Positions 34,800 to 43,816 of a stretch of DNA of 64,000 nt are shown here, one piece after another. This DNA comes from CAWEQO01 sp963811225 (GTDB lineage Bacteria > Chloroflexota > Anaerolineae > Anaerolineales > Anaerolineaceae). Made by a program: the position numbers and the translations under genes. Within the stretch, counting starts at the first letter, position 1; each line of letters starts with the position of its first letter. The stretch lies in the NCBI GenBank assembly GCA_963811225.1, contig CAWEQO010000004.1:310001-374000 (forward strand), read 5' to 3'. The notes beneath the pieces are model-generated. The model made no database searches. It had not been told where the DNA came from and worked only from the letters and a program-made list of their open reading frames with translations.

Positions 34800-35291
34800 A
34801 TGAACCAAGACGCTGCAAAATGGATCGAGCGGTTGGAGCTGCAGCCGCATCCGGAGGGGGGCTATTTCCACGAGACGTATCGCTGCCGGGAGAGCATCCG
34901 GGCCGAGGGGCTGCCCGAGCGCTTCGATGGTTCGCGACCCTTTTCAACCGCAATCTACTTCCTGCTGGCCGGTGGCCAGTTCTCGGCCTTCCACCGCATC
35001 CGCTCGGACGAAATCTGGCATTTTTACGCCGGGTCGGGACTGACGCTGCACGTCATCCATGAAGATGGGCGCTACGAGCAGCGCAAGTTGGGCCTGGGGG
35101 AGTTCCAGCTGGTTGCGCCGGGTGGGTGCTGGTTCGGAGCCAGCCTGGACGAAGACGAAGGTTATACCCTGGTCGGCTGCACAGTCGCGCCCGGCTTCGA
35201 TTATTGTGACTTCGAGCTGGCGGAACGGGCGGCTTTGCTGGAGCAGTTCCCCCAGCATGGAGAGATCATCACAAAATTGACACGGAGTTGA
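34800..35291 (+). CDS. DUF985 cupin-like protein
   Basis: The 163-residue protein is a DUF985 cupin: LELQPHPEGGYFHETYR at the start, then STAIYFLLAGGQFSAFHRIRSDEIWHFYAG with the metal-side His and Glu, LTLHVI, and VAPGCWFGA-type strands. The family has a jelly-roll fold, and function is unknown. AAGGAG lies 7 nt upstream of the ATG. The GNAT remnant follows 8 nt later. Confidence 0.87.
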   Translation: MNQDAAKWIERLELQPHPEGGYFHETYRCRESIRAEGLPERFDGSRPFSTAIYFLLAGGQFSAFHRIRSDEIWHFYAGSGLTLHVIHEDGRYEQRKLGLGEFQLVAPGGCWFGASLDEDEGYTLVGCTVAPGFDYCDFELAERAALLEQFPQHGEIITKLTRS

Positions 35292-35299
35292 ACGCAAGG

Positions 35300-35720
35300 A
35301 TGAGCATCGAATACAGGCAGATGACGATCGAAGATTATGATGCCGTGGTCGAGCTGTGGGAAAACACACCCGGGATCGAATTGAGTTCGCGCCGATGAGC
35401 GCGATCCCATCGCCTACTTCCTGGAACACAACCCGGGGTTGAGCTTTCTGGCTGTGGACGGCGACCGGATCATCGGCACCTCTTTGACCGGCAACGATGG
35501 GCGGCGGGGCTACCTGCATCACGTGGTGGTGGCAGGGCCTTACCGGGGCCAGGGCATCGGCGCAGCGCTGGTCGAGCATTCGCTGGAGGCGCTGCAGGCC
35601 GAGGGCATCCAAAAGGTGCATCTGTTCGTGGTCAGGACCAATGAGATTGGCCAGCGTTTCTGGCGCAATCACGATTGGCACGAGCGGGTTGAACTGGTGA
35701 TGTTCTCCAAGAACATCTAG
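35300..35720 (+). pseudogene. GNAT acetyltransferase gene with a one-base frameshift
   Basis: ATG at 35300 starts a GNAT protein (MSIEYRQMTIEDYDAVVELW) that hits TGA at 35396. Skipping one base in CGCGCC near 35390 restores DERDPIAYFLEHNPGLSF and the rest of the domain, including the acetyl-CoA loop RGQGIGAALVEH and a proper C-terminus at 35720. One extra base therefore breaks an otherwise complete gene of about 140 codons. It is either a sequence error or a young pseudogene. Confidence 0.78.
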
Positions 35721-35742
35721 ACAAAATGGAACGTATTCGCGA

Positions 35743-35817
35743 TTCGAAAAACCGGGATTCGGAGTCGCTGCGGAGGCAGGAAAGCGCCGCAGCAGCGCCA
35801 AATCCCGGTTTTTCGAA
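35743..35817. terminator. Nested hairpin before cydD
   Basis: Outer arms 35743-35759 and 35801-35817 (17 bp, perfect) enclose a second stem GCTGCGG/CCGCAGC. Its position right after the GNAT gene fits a terminator and argues that cydD starts downstream of it. Confidence 0.7.
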
Positions 35818-35824
35818 CCTGCGG

Positions 35825-37573
35825 TTGATAAAACAGGCTAAAACGGCCAGGGCAGCTTTGGCAGCCACGCTGCTGCTGGGGCTGCTGGGCGGCATACTGA
35901 TCATCTTACAGGCGCGCCAGTTGAGCCGCATTGTCTCCGGGGTTTTCCTGGGAGGGCTAGGGCTGCCCGAGTTGATGCCGGCTCTGTGGCTGCTGCTGGT
36001 GTTCATCCTGGGGCGGGCCGGGCTGGCGCTGCTGGCCGAGGTCTCGGCCGCGGCGGTGGCGGTGCGGGTCAAGAACGCGCTGCGCTCCCTGTTGAGCCGC
36101 AAGCTGTTCGCTTTGGGTCCAACCTACCTGCAGGAGGGTCACAGCGGCGAGCTGGCGGCGGTGGCGTTGGAGGGCGTGGAGGGGCTGGACGCTTACTTCA
36201 GCCAATACCTGCCGCAGCTGGCGCTGGCAGCGCTGGTGCCGCTGGCGATCCTGGTTGCAGTGTTCCCGCTGGACCTGCTCTCGGGTGTGGCGCTGCTGGT
36301 CACCGCTCCGCTCATCCCAGCCTTCATGATCCTGATCGGTAAAGGCGCCGAGGAGGTGACCAGGCGCCAGTGGAACCTGTTGGGCCGCATGAGCGCCTAT
36401 TTGCTGGATACGCTGCAGGGGTTGGCGACGCTGAAAGCCTTCAACCGCAGCCGGGACGAGGCGAAGCGGGTGGCGGCGGTCAGCGAGCGCTACCGTGAGG
36501 TGACGCTGCAAGCGCTGCGGGTGACCTTCCTCTCGGCGCTGGCGCTGGAGCTGATTGCTACCATTAGCACGGCGGTGGTGGCGGTCGAGATCGGGCTGCG
36601 GCTGTTGTACGGGCGGCTGGCCTTCGAGCAGGCGTTCTTCATCCTGCTGTTAGCGCCGGAGTTCTACACGCCGCTGCGCCTGCTGGGGACGCGCTTCCAT
36701 GCGGGCATGTCCGGTGTGACGGCCGCGAAACGCATCTTTGAGGTGTTGGATGCGCCGGAGCGGAATAAGCCTGCGGTTCGGACCCCACCCATGCGAAGCC
36801 CCCTTAATTGCAGGGAAGCCTTTCACCTTTCTAGCGCTCGAATTGAATTTCGGGAAGTTTACTTTACCTATCCCCACCGGGGCGAAGCGGCGCTGCAGGG
36901 GGTGTCGTTTGCGATCCAACCCGGGCAGCATGTGGCGCTGGTGGGAGCGAGCGGCTCGGGCAAGAGTACGATCGCCCGGCTGCTGCTGCGTTTCCTTGAG
37001 CCCGAGGGAGGCGAAATCCGGGTGGACGGCCGGTCTCTGCAGGCCATCCCATTGGATGCGTGGCGGGCTCAGGTGGCCTGGGTGCCGCAGCAGCCGTATC
37101 TGTTTAATACCACCCTGGCCGAGAACATCCGTCTGGGCAAACCGGGCGCGCCGCTGGAGGAACTGCGCCGGGCGGCGGAACTGGCGGGCATCGACGACTG
37201 GATCGAATCGCTGCCGCAGGGCAGCGCGACCCAGGCGGGCGAGGGCGGCGGGCAGCTGAGCGGCGGGCAGGCCCAGCGGATCGCGTTGGCGCGCGCTTTC
37301 CTCAAGGATGCGCCGCTGCTGGTGATGGACGAGCCGACCTCCCACCTCGACCCGCGTCAGGAGGCGCGGCTGCGAGCAGCCCTCGCCAGGCTGCGCAAGG
37401 GCCGCACGGTGGTGACGATCGCCCACCACCTGTCGACGGTGGCGCAGGCCGACCGCATCCTGGTGCTGGATGGGGGTAGGGTGATCGAGAGCGGCAGTCA
37501 CGCCGGGCTGCTGGCCCAGGGCGGGGCGTATGCCCGGCTGGTGGCGGCGTATGCAAACGGAGGCCCGGGATGA
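35825..37573 (+). CDS. cydD: Thiol reductant ABC exporter subunit CydD
   Basis: The 582-residue half-transporter has six membrane helices (about 1-290) matching CydD (GGILIILQARQLSRIV, YLPQLALAALVPLAILVAVFPLD, LLAPEFYTPLRLLG) and an ABC ATPase domain with Walker A GASGSGKST, the signature LSGGQAQR and Walker B LLVMDEPTSH. With CydC it exports cysteine and glutathione, needed to assemble cytochrome bd. TTG at 35825 is chosen since the longer frame from ATG 35726 would translate a perfect hairpin; neither start has a ribosome site. It overlaps cydC by 4 nt. Confidence 0.88.
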   Translation: MIKQAKTARAALAATLLLGLLGGILIILQARQLSRIVSGVFLGGLGLPELMPALWLLLVFILGRAGLALLAEVSAAAVAVRVKNALRSLLSRKLFALGPTYLQEGHSGELAAVALEGVEGLDAYFSQYLPQLALAALVPLAILVAVFPLDLLSGVALLVTAPLIPAFMILIGKGAEEVTRRQWNLLGRMSAYLLDTLQGLATLKAFNRSRDEAKRVAAVSERYREVTLQALRVTFLSALALELIATISTAVVAVEIGLRLLYGRLAFEQAFFILLLAPEFYTPLRLLGTRFHAGMSGVTAAKRIFEVLDAPERNKPAVRTPPMRSPLNCREAFHLSSARIEFREVYFTYPHRGEAALQGVSFAIQPGQHVALVGASGSGKSTIARLLLRFLEPEGGEIRVDGRSLQAIPLDAWRAQVAWVPQQPYLFNTTLAENIRLGKPGAPLEELRRAAELAGIDDWIESLPQGSATQAGEGGGQLSGGQAQRIALARAFLKDAPLLVMDEPTSHLDPRQEARLRAALARLRKGRTVVTIAHHLSTVAQADRILVLDGGRVIESGSHAGLLAQGGAYARLVAAYANGGPG

Positions 37574-39300
37574 ACACCGTCTTGCGTTTGCTGCGCTTAT
37601 TGAAACCGTTCGCCGGCTGGGTGGCGCTTTCGGCGCTGCTCAGCCTGGCAACCGTGGCAGCCGGGGTGGGGCTGCTGGGCACCTCGGCCTACCTGATCGC
37701 TCGGGCCGCGCTGCATCCTTCCATTGGCGCGCTGCAGGTGGCAATCGTAGGTGTGCGCTTCTTCGGCATCAGCCGCAGCGTCTTCCGCTATTCGGAGCGT
37801 TTAGCCTCGCACTCGGCCAACTTCCGGCTGCTGGCGCGGCTGAGAGTGACCGCTTACCGGGCGCTGGAGCCTCTGGCCCCGGCCCGCCTGCAGGCGTTCC
37901 AATCCGGGGATTTGCTCTCACGGGCCACCGCCGACATCGACACCCTGGAGAACTTCTATGTGCGGGTGATCTCGCCGCCGTTGGTGGCGCTGCTGACGAC
38001 GGTCGGTATGGGCCTGTTCGCCGGGAGCTACGCCGGTCCGCTTGGGCTTTTGGTGGCCTTGGGGCTGGCGCTGGGTGGGCTGCTGCCGCCGCTGGCAGCC
38101 CATTGGCTGGGCCGTGCGCCGGGGCGAGAGCTGGTGGAGCAGGATGCGCGCCTGCGGGCTGCCATGGTGGACAGCGTGCAGGGCATGGGCGATCTGATTT
38201 CGTATCGCCAGGAGGGGGCGCGGATCGAGGAGATCGAAGGGTTGGGGCGCTTGCGCGGGCGGGCGCAGATGCGGCTTGCCTGGGCCGGCGGCGCCGCGAC
38301 TGCGCTGGGACTGCTGATCGCCAACGGCACAGTTTGGGCGCTGCTGCTGGCAGCCATCCCCTTGGTGCAGGATCGGGCGCTGAGCGGTGTCTCGCTGGCG
38401 GTGCTTGCGCTGGCAGCCGCGGCCTCCTTTGAAGCGGTCACGCCGTTGGGGCCGGCCGCCCAGCAGTTGGGACGCAGCCTGCAAGCGGCGCGGCGGTTGT
38501 TCGCCCTGGTGGACGCCGAGCCGGAGGTGGTCGCGCCGTCCCAGCCGCTGCCTGCACCGGCCTCAGCGGCATTGACAATTCGAAACCTGCGTTTCCAGTA
38601 TGCACCCGACTTGCCGCCCGCTCTGGACAGCTTTGACCTGGATCTGCCATCTGGGAAAAAGGTTGCGCTGGTGGGACCGAGCGGGGCGGGCAAGAGCACC
38701 CTGGTCAACTTGCTGCTGCGCTTTTGGGATTACCACCAGGGGGAGATTTGCCTGGACGGGCGCGACCTGCGCTGCTTTGCGCCCGAGGACGTTCGCAGAA
38801 AGATCGGGCTGGTCTCACAGTCGACTTACCTGTTTAGCGGCAGCATCCGCCATAACCTGCTGATGGCCGAGCCGCAGGCGACCCCCAACGATCTGCAGCT
38901 GGCGCTGGAACGGGCCGGGCTGGAAGAATGGTTGGCAGCGCTGCCGGAGGGCTTCGACACCTGGGTGGGCGAGCGCGGCGCAAGCGTCAGCGGGGGGGAG
39001 CTTCAACGCCTGGCGGTGGCGCGCTTCTTGCTGCGGGATGCGCCGCTGCTGCTGCTGGATGAGCCGACTGCCCACCTGGATGCCTTGACCGAACAACGCC
39101 TGGTGCAGACCTTGCTGAAGGCAATGCAAGGGCGCAGCGCACTGTGGATCACGCACCGTTTGGTCGGCCTGGAGCAGATGGACGAAATCCTGGTGCTGGA
39201 CGAGGGCCGGGTGGTGGAGCGCGGCACGCAGGCGGAGTTGATGGAGAAGAAGGGGTTATTTGCCGATTTGTGGGGTTTGCAGAAGCGGATGTTGGCGTAA
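37570..39300 (+). CDS. cydC: Thiol reductant ABC exporter subunit CydC
   Basis: The 576-residue half-transporter has an N-terminal membrane domain (about 15-300) with the CydC-type RFFGISRSVFRYSERLASH segment, and an ATPase domain with Walker A GPSGAGKST, signature VSGGELQR and Walker B LLLLDEPTAH. It forms a heterodimer with CydD. Its ATG overlaps the cydD stop codon (ATGA). cydAB lies about 6.8 kb downstream on the same strand, separated by unrelated genes. Confidence 0.9.
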   Translation: MNTVLRLLRLLKPFAGWVALSALLSLATVAAGVGLLGTSAYLIARAALHPSIGALQVAIVGVRFFGISRSVFRYSERLASHSANFRLLARLRVTAYRALEPLAPARLQAFQSGDLLSRATADIDTLENFYVRVISPPLVALLTTVGMGLFAGSYAGPLGLLVALGLALGGLLPPLAAHWLGRAPGRELVEQDARLRAAMVDSVQGMGDLISYRQEGARIEEIEGLGRLRGRAQMRLAWAGGAATALGLLIANGTVWALLLAAIPLVQDRALSGVSLAVLALAAAASFEAVTPLGPAAQQLGRSLQAARRLFALVDAEPEVVAPSQPLPAPASAALTIRNLRFQYAPDLPPALDSFDLDLPSGKKVALVGPSGAGKSTLVNLLLRFWDYHQGEICLDGRDLRCFAPEDVRRKIGLVSQSTYLFSGSIRHNLLMAEPQATPNDLQLALERAGLEEWLAALPEGFDTWVGERGASVSGGELQRLAVARFLLRDAPLLLLDEPTAHLDALTEQRLVQTLLKAMQGRSALWITHRLVGLEQMDEILVLDEGRVVERGTQAELMEKKGLFADLWGLQKRMLA

Positions 39301-39424
39301 GGGCACTCAGGGATTGGGCAATTTGGATCAGGTAATTCGGGACGAGTGGGTCCCCAGGGGAACTTAATCCTCCTTTGGAGCGTTTAATGCTCAGAGCCTG
39401 ACAGGACCGCATTGGGAGGAGAAC

Positions 39425-41827
39425 ATGCACAAAAAAATATGGAGTTCCATTTTATTGGGGATGATCTTGCTGATGGTTGGTTTCCAGCCGGCGCTTGCAG
39501 ACGGCATCATCATCCCGCCAGAACCACCGGTCCCTTGCCGGGACTGCCCGCCTCCGCACTTCCCCCGCCCGATCTCACAACTCGAAATCAAATATCACCA
39601 CGTCGATGTCAAGATCGTCGATCAGATTGCCATCACCCACGTCGATCAGGTGTTTTACAACCCCAACGACTACCCGGTGGAGGGCACCTACATCTTCCCG
39701 CTGCCGCAGGACGCGGCCGTGAGCGATTTCACCCTGTGGGTGGATGGCAAGCCGGTCAAAGGTGAGGTGTTGGATGCCCAGCAAGCCCGCCAGAAGTATG
39801 AAGAGATCGTGCGCAGTCTGAAAGACCCGGCCCTGTTGGAGTATATCGGCCAGGGTGCGGTACAGGCCAACGTTTTTCCAATCCCACCCAAGGGCGAGCG
39901 GCGCATCGAGCTGCAGTATCAGCAGGCGCTGACCGCCGACAACGGCCTGGTGCGCTACGTCTACCCGCTCAACACCGAGAAGTTCTCAGCCAAGCCCTTG
40001 CAGAGTGTGCGCGTGACCGTTGATATCGCCGCCGGGCAGTCGATCCGGGCGGTGTATTCGCCTAGCCACACCGTCACGGTCGAGCAGCCGGACGAGCGCC
40101 ATGCCACCATCAGCTACGAGGACAGCAGCATCACGCCGGACGCAGACTTCACCCTGTACTACTCGTTGGGTGAGAGTGAGGCCTTCCACCTGTTCAGCTA
40201 CCGCGATCCGGCCGATCCGGTCGATGCGGATGGATTCTTCATGCTGCTGCTGGCGCCTAAACCCGGCCAGCCCAGCCAGACTGTCAGCAAGGACGTGCTG
40301 CTGGTATTGGACCGGTCGGGCAGCATGGAGGGCGAGAAGTTCCAGCAAGCTCAGGCAGCGTTGAAGTATATCTTACGGCACCTCAACCCAGAGGACCGTT
40401 TTTACCTGACCACCTTTAGCTCCAACACCGCAGCCTACGCCAATCGCTTGCGCCCGGCCAGCGAGGCGGACGAAGCCATCGCCTGGGTGAACCACAGCGC
40501 CGCAGCCGGAAGCACCGACATCAACCGGGCGCTGCTGGAAACCGCAGCCGTGGTGGACAAGGAGCGCCCTACCTACCTGATCTTTCTGACCGACGGCCTG
40601 CCCACCGAGGGCATCATCGACAGCCAGGAGATCCTGGACAACTTCCAGCGTGCGGCCTCTACCAACTTGCGCCTATTCGCCTTCGGCGTGGGCTACGACG
40701 TGGACACTTTCCTGCTCAACTCGCTCACGCGCGCCCACCACGGGCTGAGCGCCTACGTTCAACCCGGTGAGAATCTGGACGAAACTGTGTCGAGCTTTTA
40801 CGCTCGCATCAGCACCCCGGTGCTGACCAACCTTTCGCTCGACTTTGGCAAACTGTCCACCTACGATATCTATCCCAGCCCGCTGCCCGACCTGTTCGAC
40901 GGCTCGCAAGTGATCGTGGTGGGACGCTACCGCGACGGTGGGACCGCGAACGTCACCCTGACGGGACAGGTCAACGAGATGCTGCAGACCTTCCCCTTCA
41001 ACGAGCAGACCTTCACCACAGACAGCCGGGATGAGACCGGCGCACTGGCCGGGCTGCCGCGCCTGTGGGCCACGCGGAAAATCGGCTACCTGCTGGAGCA
41101 GGTGCGCCTGGACGGGCCCAACCAGGAGACCGTCGACCAGATCGTCAAGCTAAGCATCCGTTACGGCATTGTCACGCCCTACACCTCTTACCTGGTCACA
41201 GAGGATATGCCATTGGGGGCGGCCAACCAGCGCCAGTTGGCGCAGGACACGTTCCAGGAACTGCAAGCAGCCCCGAATGAAGTGACCGGTCGCGGCGCGG
41301 TGCAAAAAGCCGCCGGAGAGGGCGCGCTGTCGCAAGCGGAAGTAGCCCCGCCGGTGATCGCTGCCATCCCCAACGAGGGCGAGCAGGAGGTAGTGGCTCA
41401 GACCGTGCGCATGGCGGCCTCGCGCACCTTTGTACTCAGCAACGGAGTGTGGATGGATACCGCCTATGACCCCGACACGATGAAGACCATCAAGGTGGCT
41501 TTCCTTTCGCCCGAGTACTTCCAACTTGCGCAGTCGCGCGCCGACGTTGGCGCGGCCCTTGCACAGGCCGAGCGGGTGATCGTGGTGGTGGACGGTAAAG
41601 CCTATGAGGTGGTTGGCGAGGGCGAGCAGACCGGAGCGGTCGAGATGCCGTCCACTGCGGTGCCCCAACCCAAAGCCAGCGCAGCTCCCACTCAGGCGCC
41701 CGCAGCCACTCAGGCCCCGGTCAACCTGCCGGTCAAGCCGGTGGAGCCGGTGACGCCGAACGCCTGCCTGGGAATCCTGCTGCCGCTGGCGGCGGTGGTG
41801 TCCGTCAAAGTATTCCTGCGGAAGTAA
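39425..41827 (+). CDS. Exported VIT and von Willebrand A domain protein
   Basis: The 800-residue protein has a signal peptide (1-26), a VIT domain (about 45-175, VDQVFYNPNDYPVEGTYIFPLP), and a vWA domain (about 288-460) with an intact metal-ion-dependent adhesion site: Asp296, Ser298, Ser300 in DRSGSMEG and LTDGLPTEG. A long C-terminal region ends in a Pro/Ala linker and a membrane anchor (LGILLPLAAVVSVKVFLRK). This is the inter-alpha-trypsin-inhibitor heavy-chain layout; the bacterial role is probably surface adhesion or protein binding. GGAGGAG lies 3-5 nt upstream. Confidence 0.9.
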   Translation: MHKKIWSSILLGMILLMVGFQPALADGIIIPPEPPVPCRDCPPPHFPRPISQLEIKYHHVDVKIVDQIAITHVDQVFYNPNDYPVEGTYIFPLPQDAAVSDFTLWVDGKPVKGEVLDAQQARQKYEEIVRSLKDPALLEYIGQGAVQANVFPIPPKGERRIELQYQQALTADNGLVRYVYPLNTEKFSAKPLQSVRVTVDIAAGQSIRAVYSPSHTVTVEQPDERHATISYEDSSITPDADFTLYYSLGESEAFHLFSYRDPADPVDADGFFMLLLAPKPGQPSQTVSKDVLLVLDRSGSMEGEKFQQAQAALKYILRHLNPEDRFYLTTFSSNTAAYANRLRPASEADEAIAWVNHSAAAGSTDINRALLETAAVVDKERPTYLIFLTDGLPTEGIIDSQEILDNFQRAASTNLRLFAFGVGYDVDTFLLNSLTRAHHGLSAYVQPGENLDETVSSFYARISTPVLTNLSLDFGKLSTYDIYPSPLPDLFDGSQVIVVGRYRDGGTANVTLTGQVNEMLQTFPFNEQTFTTDSRDETGALAGLPRLWATRKIGYLLEQVRLDGPNQETVDQIVKLSIRYGIVTPYTSYLVTEDMPLGAANQRQLAQDTFQELQAAPNEVTGRGAVQKAAGEGALSQAEVAPPVIAAIPNEGEQEVVAQTVRMAASRTFVLSNGVWMDTAYDPDTMKTIKVAFLSPEYFQLAQSRADVGAALAQAERVIVVVDGKAYEVVGEGEQTGAVEMPSTAVPQPKASAAPTQAPAATQAPVNLPVKPVEPVTPNACLGILLPLAAVVSVKVFLRK

Positions 41828-41840
41828 TCATCGAGAACAC

Positions 41841-41888
41841 AGAACATAGAGCAATCCATTGGTGATGCCAGGGACTGCTCTGTGTTCT
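41841..41888 (+). terminator. Imperfect hairpin after the VIT/vWA gene
   Basis: Arms 41841-41857 and 41871-41888 pair over about 14 positions. The arms carry the AGAACA/AGAGCA words seen in several other hairpins of the window. Confidence 0.5.
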
Positions 41889-41930
41889 ATATTCATTTGA
41901 ATTAATCCTCGCAGATTTTCGCGCAAATGC

Positions 41931-41936
41931 TATAAT
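41931..41936 (+). promoter_or_regulatory. -10 box before the ATP-grasp gene
   Basis: A perfect TATAAT lies 10 nt before a short upstream reading frame and 46 nt before the ATP-grasp start. A matching -35 box is not clear. Confidence 0.5.
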
Positions 41937-41946
41937 TCGGTCTGCA

Positions 41947-41979
41947 ATGATCAACCTCATACTTGTCTGGAGCAAATAA
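41947..41979 (+). other. Possible 10-codon upstream reading frame
   Basis: ATG at 41947 opens MINLILVWSK and stops at TAA 41977-41979, three bases before and in frame with the ATP-grasp start codon. It could couple or attenuate translation of the ligase gene; there is no ribosome site, and chance is possible. Confidence 0.3.
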
Positions 41980-41982
41980 AGG

Positions 41983-43047
41983 ATGAAGAAGAAATATCGT
42001 GTAGCCTTGCTGGCAAACTTGAAGAAAAATGCTCCTCACTGGGACGGGATGCCTCCTGATCAGTGGGACGACCTGGACTCCGAGCGAACTATGATTGCTT
42101 TGGTGAATGCGATCCGCGCCGGGGGCCATGAGTGCGAGTTTTTGGAAGGGGACTCCACCTTGTTAGACTCGATCCGGTCGTATCAACCGGATATTTGTTT
42201 TAATATCTGCGAGAGTCACTTTGGCGACGCTCGTGAGGCCCAGGTGCCGGCCCTGCTGGAGATGCTGCGCATCCCCTATACCGGTTCGAAGGTGATGCCC
42301 CTGGCCCTGGCGCTGGACAAGCCGATGACCAAGCGCATCCTGGCCTGGCACGACCTGCCCACCCCAGATTTCCAGACCTTCGAGCGCGTCGACGAACCCC
42401 TACACGACGACCTGACCTTCCCGCTGTTTGTCAAGCCGGCGCGCGAGGGTACCGGCATGGGCGTCAGCGCCAAGTCGGTGGTGCACAATGAGGATGAGCT
42501 GCGCGAGCAGGTGGATTTCATCATCGAGAAATACCACCAGACCGCCCTGGTCGAGGAGTTCATCGACGGGCGTGAGGTGACGGTGGGCTTCGTTGGCAAC
42601 TTGATCGGCCCGGTGGCGCGCCGCCTGCCGCACAACCTGAAGGCGCCGCGCATCCAGGCAGGCCTGCACTTCTTCCCGCCGATGGAGGTGGACTTGCAGC
42701 CCTATCTGGAGACCGACGCCGTCTACAGCAACCGTTTGAAGGTGGCCCTGGCGGATCAACTGAACTACCTGTGCCCTGCGCCCATCGATGACGATATGGT
42801 GGACGAGCTGAACTGGCTGGCGGCGGCGGTGTTCCGTGTGGTCGGTGGGAACGACGTCTCGCGCATCGATTTCCGGCTGGACGTCAACGATAATTGGAAG
42901 CCGTACATCCTCGAAATCAACCCGCTGCCCGGGCTGTCCCCTGGCATTTCGGATATCGTCATCGAGGCGGCCGCGGACGGGATCGATCACACGGAATTGG
43001 TGAACATGATCCTGGATACGGCGCTGAAGCGTTACGGGATGCTGTAG
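41983..43047 (+). CDS. D-alanine-D-alanine ligase-like ATP-grasp enzyme
   Basis: The 354-residue protein is an ATP-grasp ligase of the Ddl type: ICFNICESHFGDAREAQVPALLEMLRIPYTGS at about 65-100, VKPAREGTGMGVS and VEEFIDGREVTVG in the ATP-binding domain, and the metal-binding RIDFRLD and EINPLPGLSP motifs near 305 and 320. Family members make D-Ala-D-Ala or related dipeptide and depsipeptide bonds. Its divergence from standard ddl and lack of mur neighbours leave the substrate open. AAAGG touches the ATG. Confidence 0.85.
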   Translation: MKKKYRVALLANLKKNAPHWDGMPPDQWDDLDSERTMIALVNAIRAGGHECEFLEGDSTLLDSIRSYQPDICFNICESHFGDAREAQVPALLEMLRIPYTGSKVMPLALALDKPMTKRILAWHDLPTPDFQTFERVDEPLHDDLTFPLFVKPAREGTGMGVSAKSVVHNEDELREQVDFIIEKYHQTALVEEFIDGREVTVGFVGNLIGPVARRLPHNLKAPRIQAGLHFFPPMEVDLQPYLETDAVYSNRLKVALADQLNYLCPAPIDDDMVDELNWLAAAVFRVVGGNDVSRIDFRLDVNDNWKPYILEINPLPGLSPGISDIVIEAAADGIDHTELVNMILDTALKRYGML

Positions 43048-43064
43048 GGGAGAGGATAGAGAAC

Positions 43065-43112
43065 AGAAAATAGAGAACGCCAGGGCATCAGCTCTGACGC
43101 TCTCTATTTTCT
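43065..43112. terminator. Hairpin between the ATP-grasp and tsaC genes
   Basis: The 12-bp outer stem (43065-43076 with 43101-43112) plus weaker inner pairs overlaps the last codons and stop of the minus-strand tsaC gene. Its arm contains AGAAAATAGAGA, one of the recurrent purine-rich motifs. Confidence 0.65.
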
Positions 43113-43724
43113 TAAGGCGTTGTTTATTTCTTCTTGTGAGATCGCTCCCTGACGTAAGATTTTAGGATCGGGAGCGGTGCAGTCGACCACAGTGGAGGGC
43201 ACGCCGCCCGGGCAGGCGCCGCCGTCGATGAGGATCTCGATGCGGCCGCCCAGTTGGGTCAGCACCTCCACAGCGGTGGTGGGGCTGGGCCGGCCCGACA
43301 GGTTGGCCGAGGTGGTTGCCAGGGGACCGCTCTGGCGCAGCAGCTCGCGTGTGAAGGGGAGGTCCGGCATGCGTACGCCCACGGTGGGTAGGGGTGAGAG
43401 ATTATCGGGCAGCGAGGGGTGGCGCGGCACCACCAGGGTCAGCGCGCCCGGCCAGAAATGAGCGGCCAGCCTGCGGGCGCATTCGGTCAGCTCCAGGGCT
43501 ACCTCCTCCAGCTGCCCGGTCTCACCGACCAGCACTGGAATGGCCTTGTCCATCTGGCGGCCTTTGGCCTCGAATAAGCGGTCGATGGCGGCGGAGTCGT
43601 GCAGCCGGGCAGCCACGCCGTAGACTGTGTCTGTGGGGAAGGCGACCAACCCGCCGTTGTGCAGCGCTTCAATGGCGCGCCAGATGGCCTCAGGGTTATT
43701 GGCTGAAAATAACTGTGTTTGCAT
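43104..43724 (-). CDS. tsaC: L-threonylcarbamoyladenylate synthase (TsaC/YrdC family)
   Basis: The 206-residue protein is a single YrdC/Sua5 domain: FPTDTVYGVAARL, the KGRQMDKAIPVL segment with the KxR(x)2-K nucleotide motif, SGPLATTSANLSGRPSPTT and the C-terminal PSTVVDCT motif. It makes the threonylcarbamoyl-AMP used for t6A37 in tRNA. AGGAGGG lies 3-5 nt before the start. It lies 92 nt downstream of prmC in the prfA-prmC-tsaC order known from many bacteria. It lacks the extra Sua5 C-terminal domain. Confidence 0.9.
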   Translation of the reverse strand: MQTQLFSANNPEAIWRAIEALHNGGLVAFPTDTVYGVAARLHDSAAIDRLFEAKGRQMDKAIPVLVGETGQLEEVALELTECARRLAAHFWPGALTLVVPRHPSLPDNLSPLPTVGVRMPDLPFTRELLRQSGPLATTSANLSGRPSPTTAVEVLTQLGGRIEILIDGGACPGGVPSTVVDCTAPDPKILRQGAISQEEINNALRK

Positions 43725-43816
43725 GTCCCTCCTGATGATGAAACGTAAATGCTAAAGAAAGCGGGCTTCTTTTCCTTATTCCTGCGTGTCCTTGCGCCTT
43801 TGCGTTTCAACAATTT

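Noticed and set aside
39425..41827. VIT/vWA protein as part of a vWA-MoxR conflict system
   Set aside because: It has a signal peptide and membrane anchor, and no MoxR ATPase or effector gene is adjacent.
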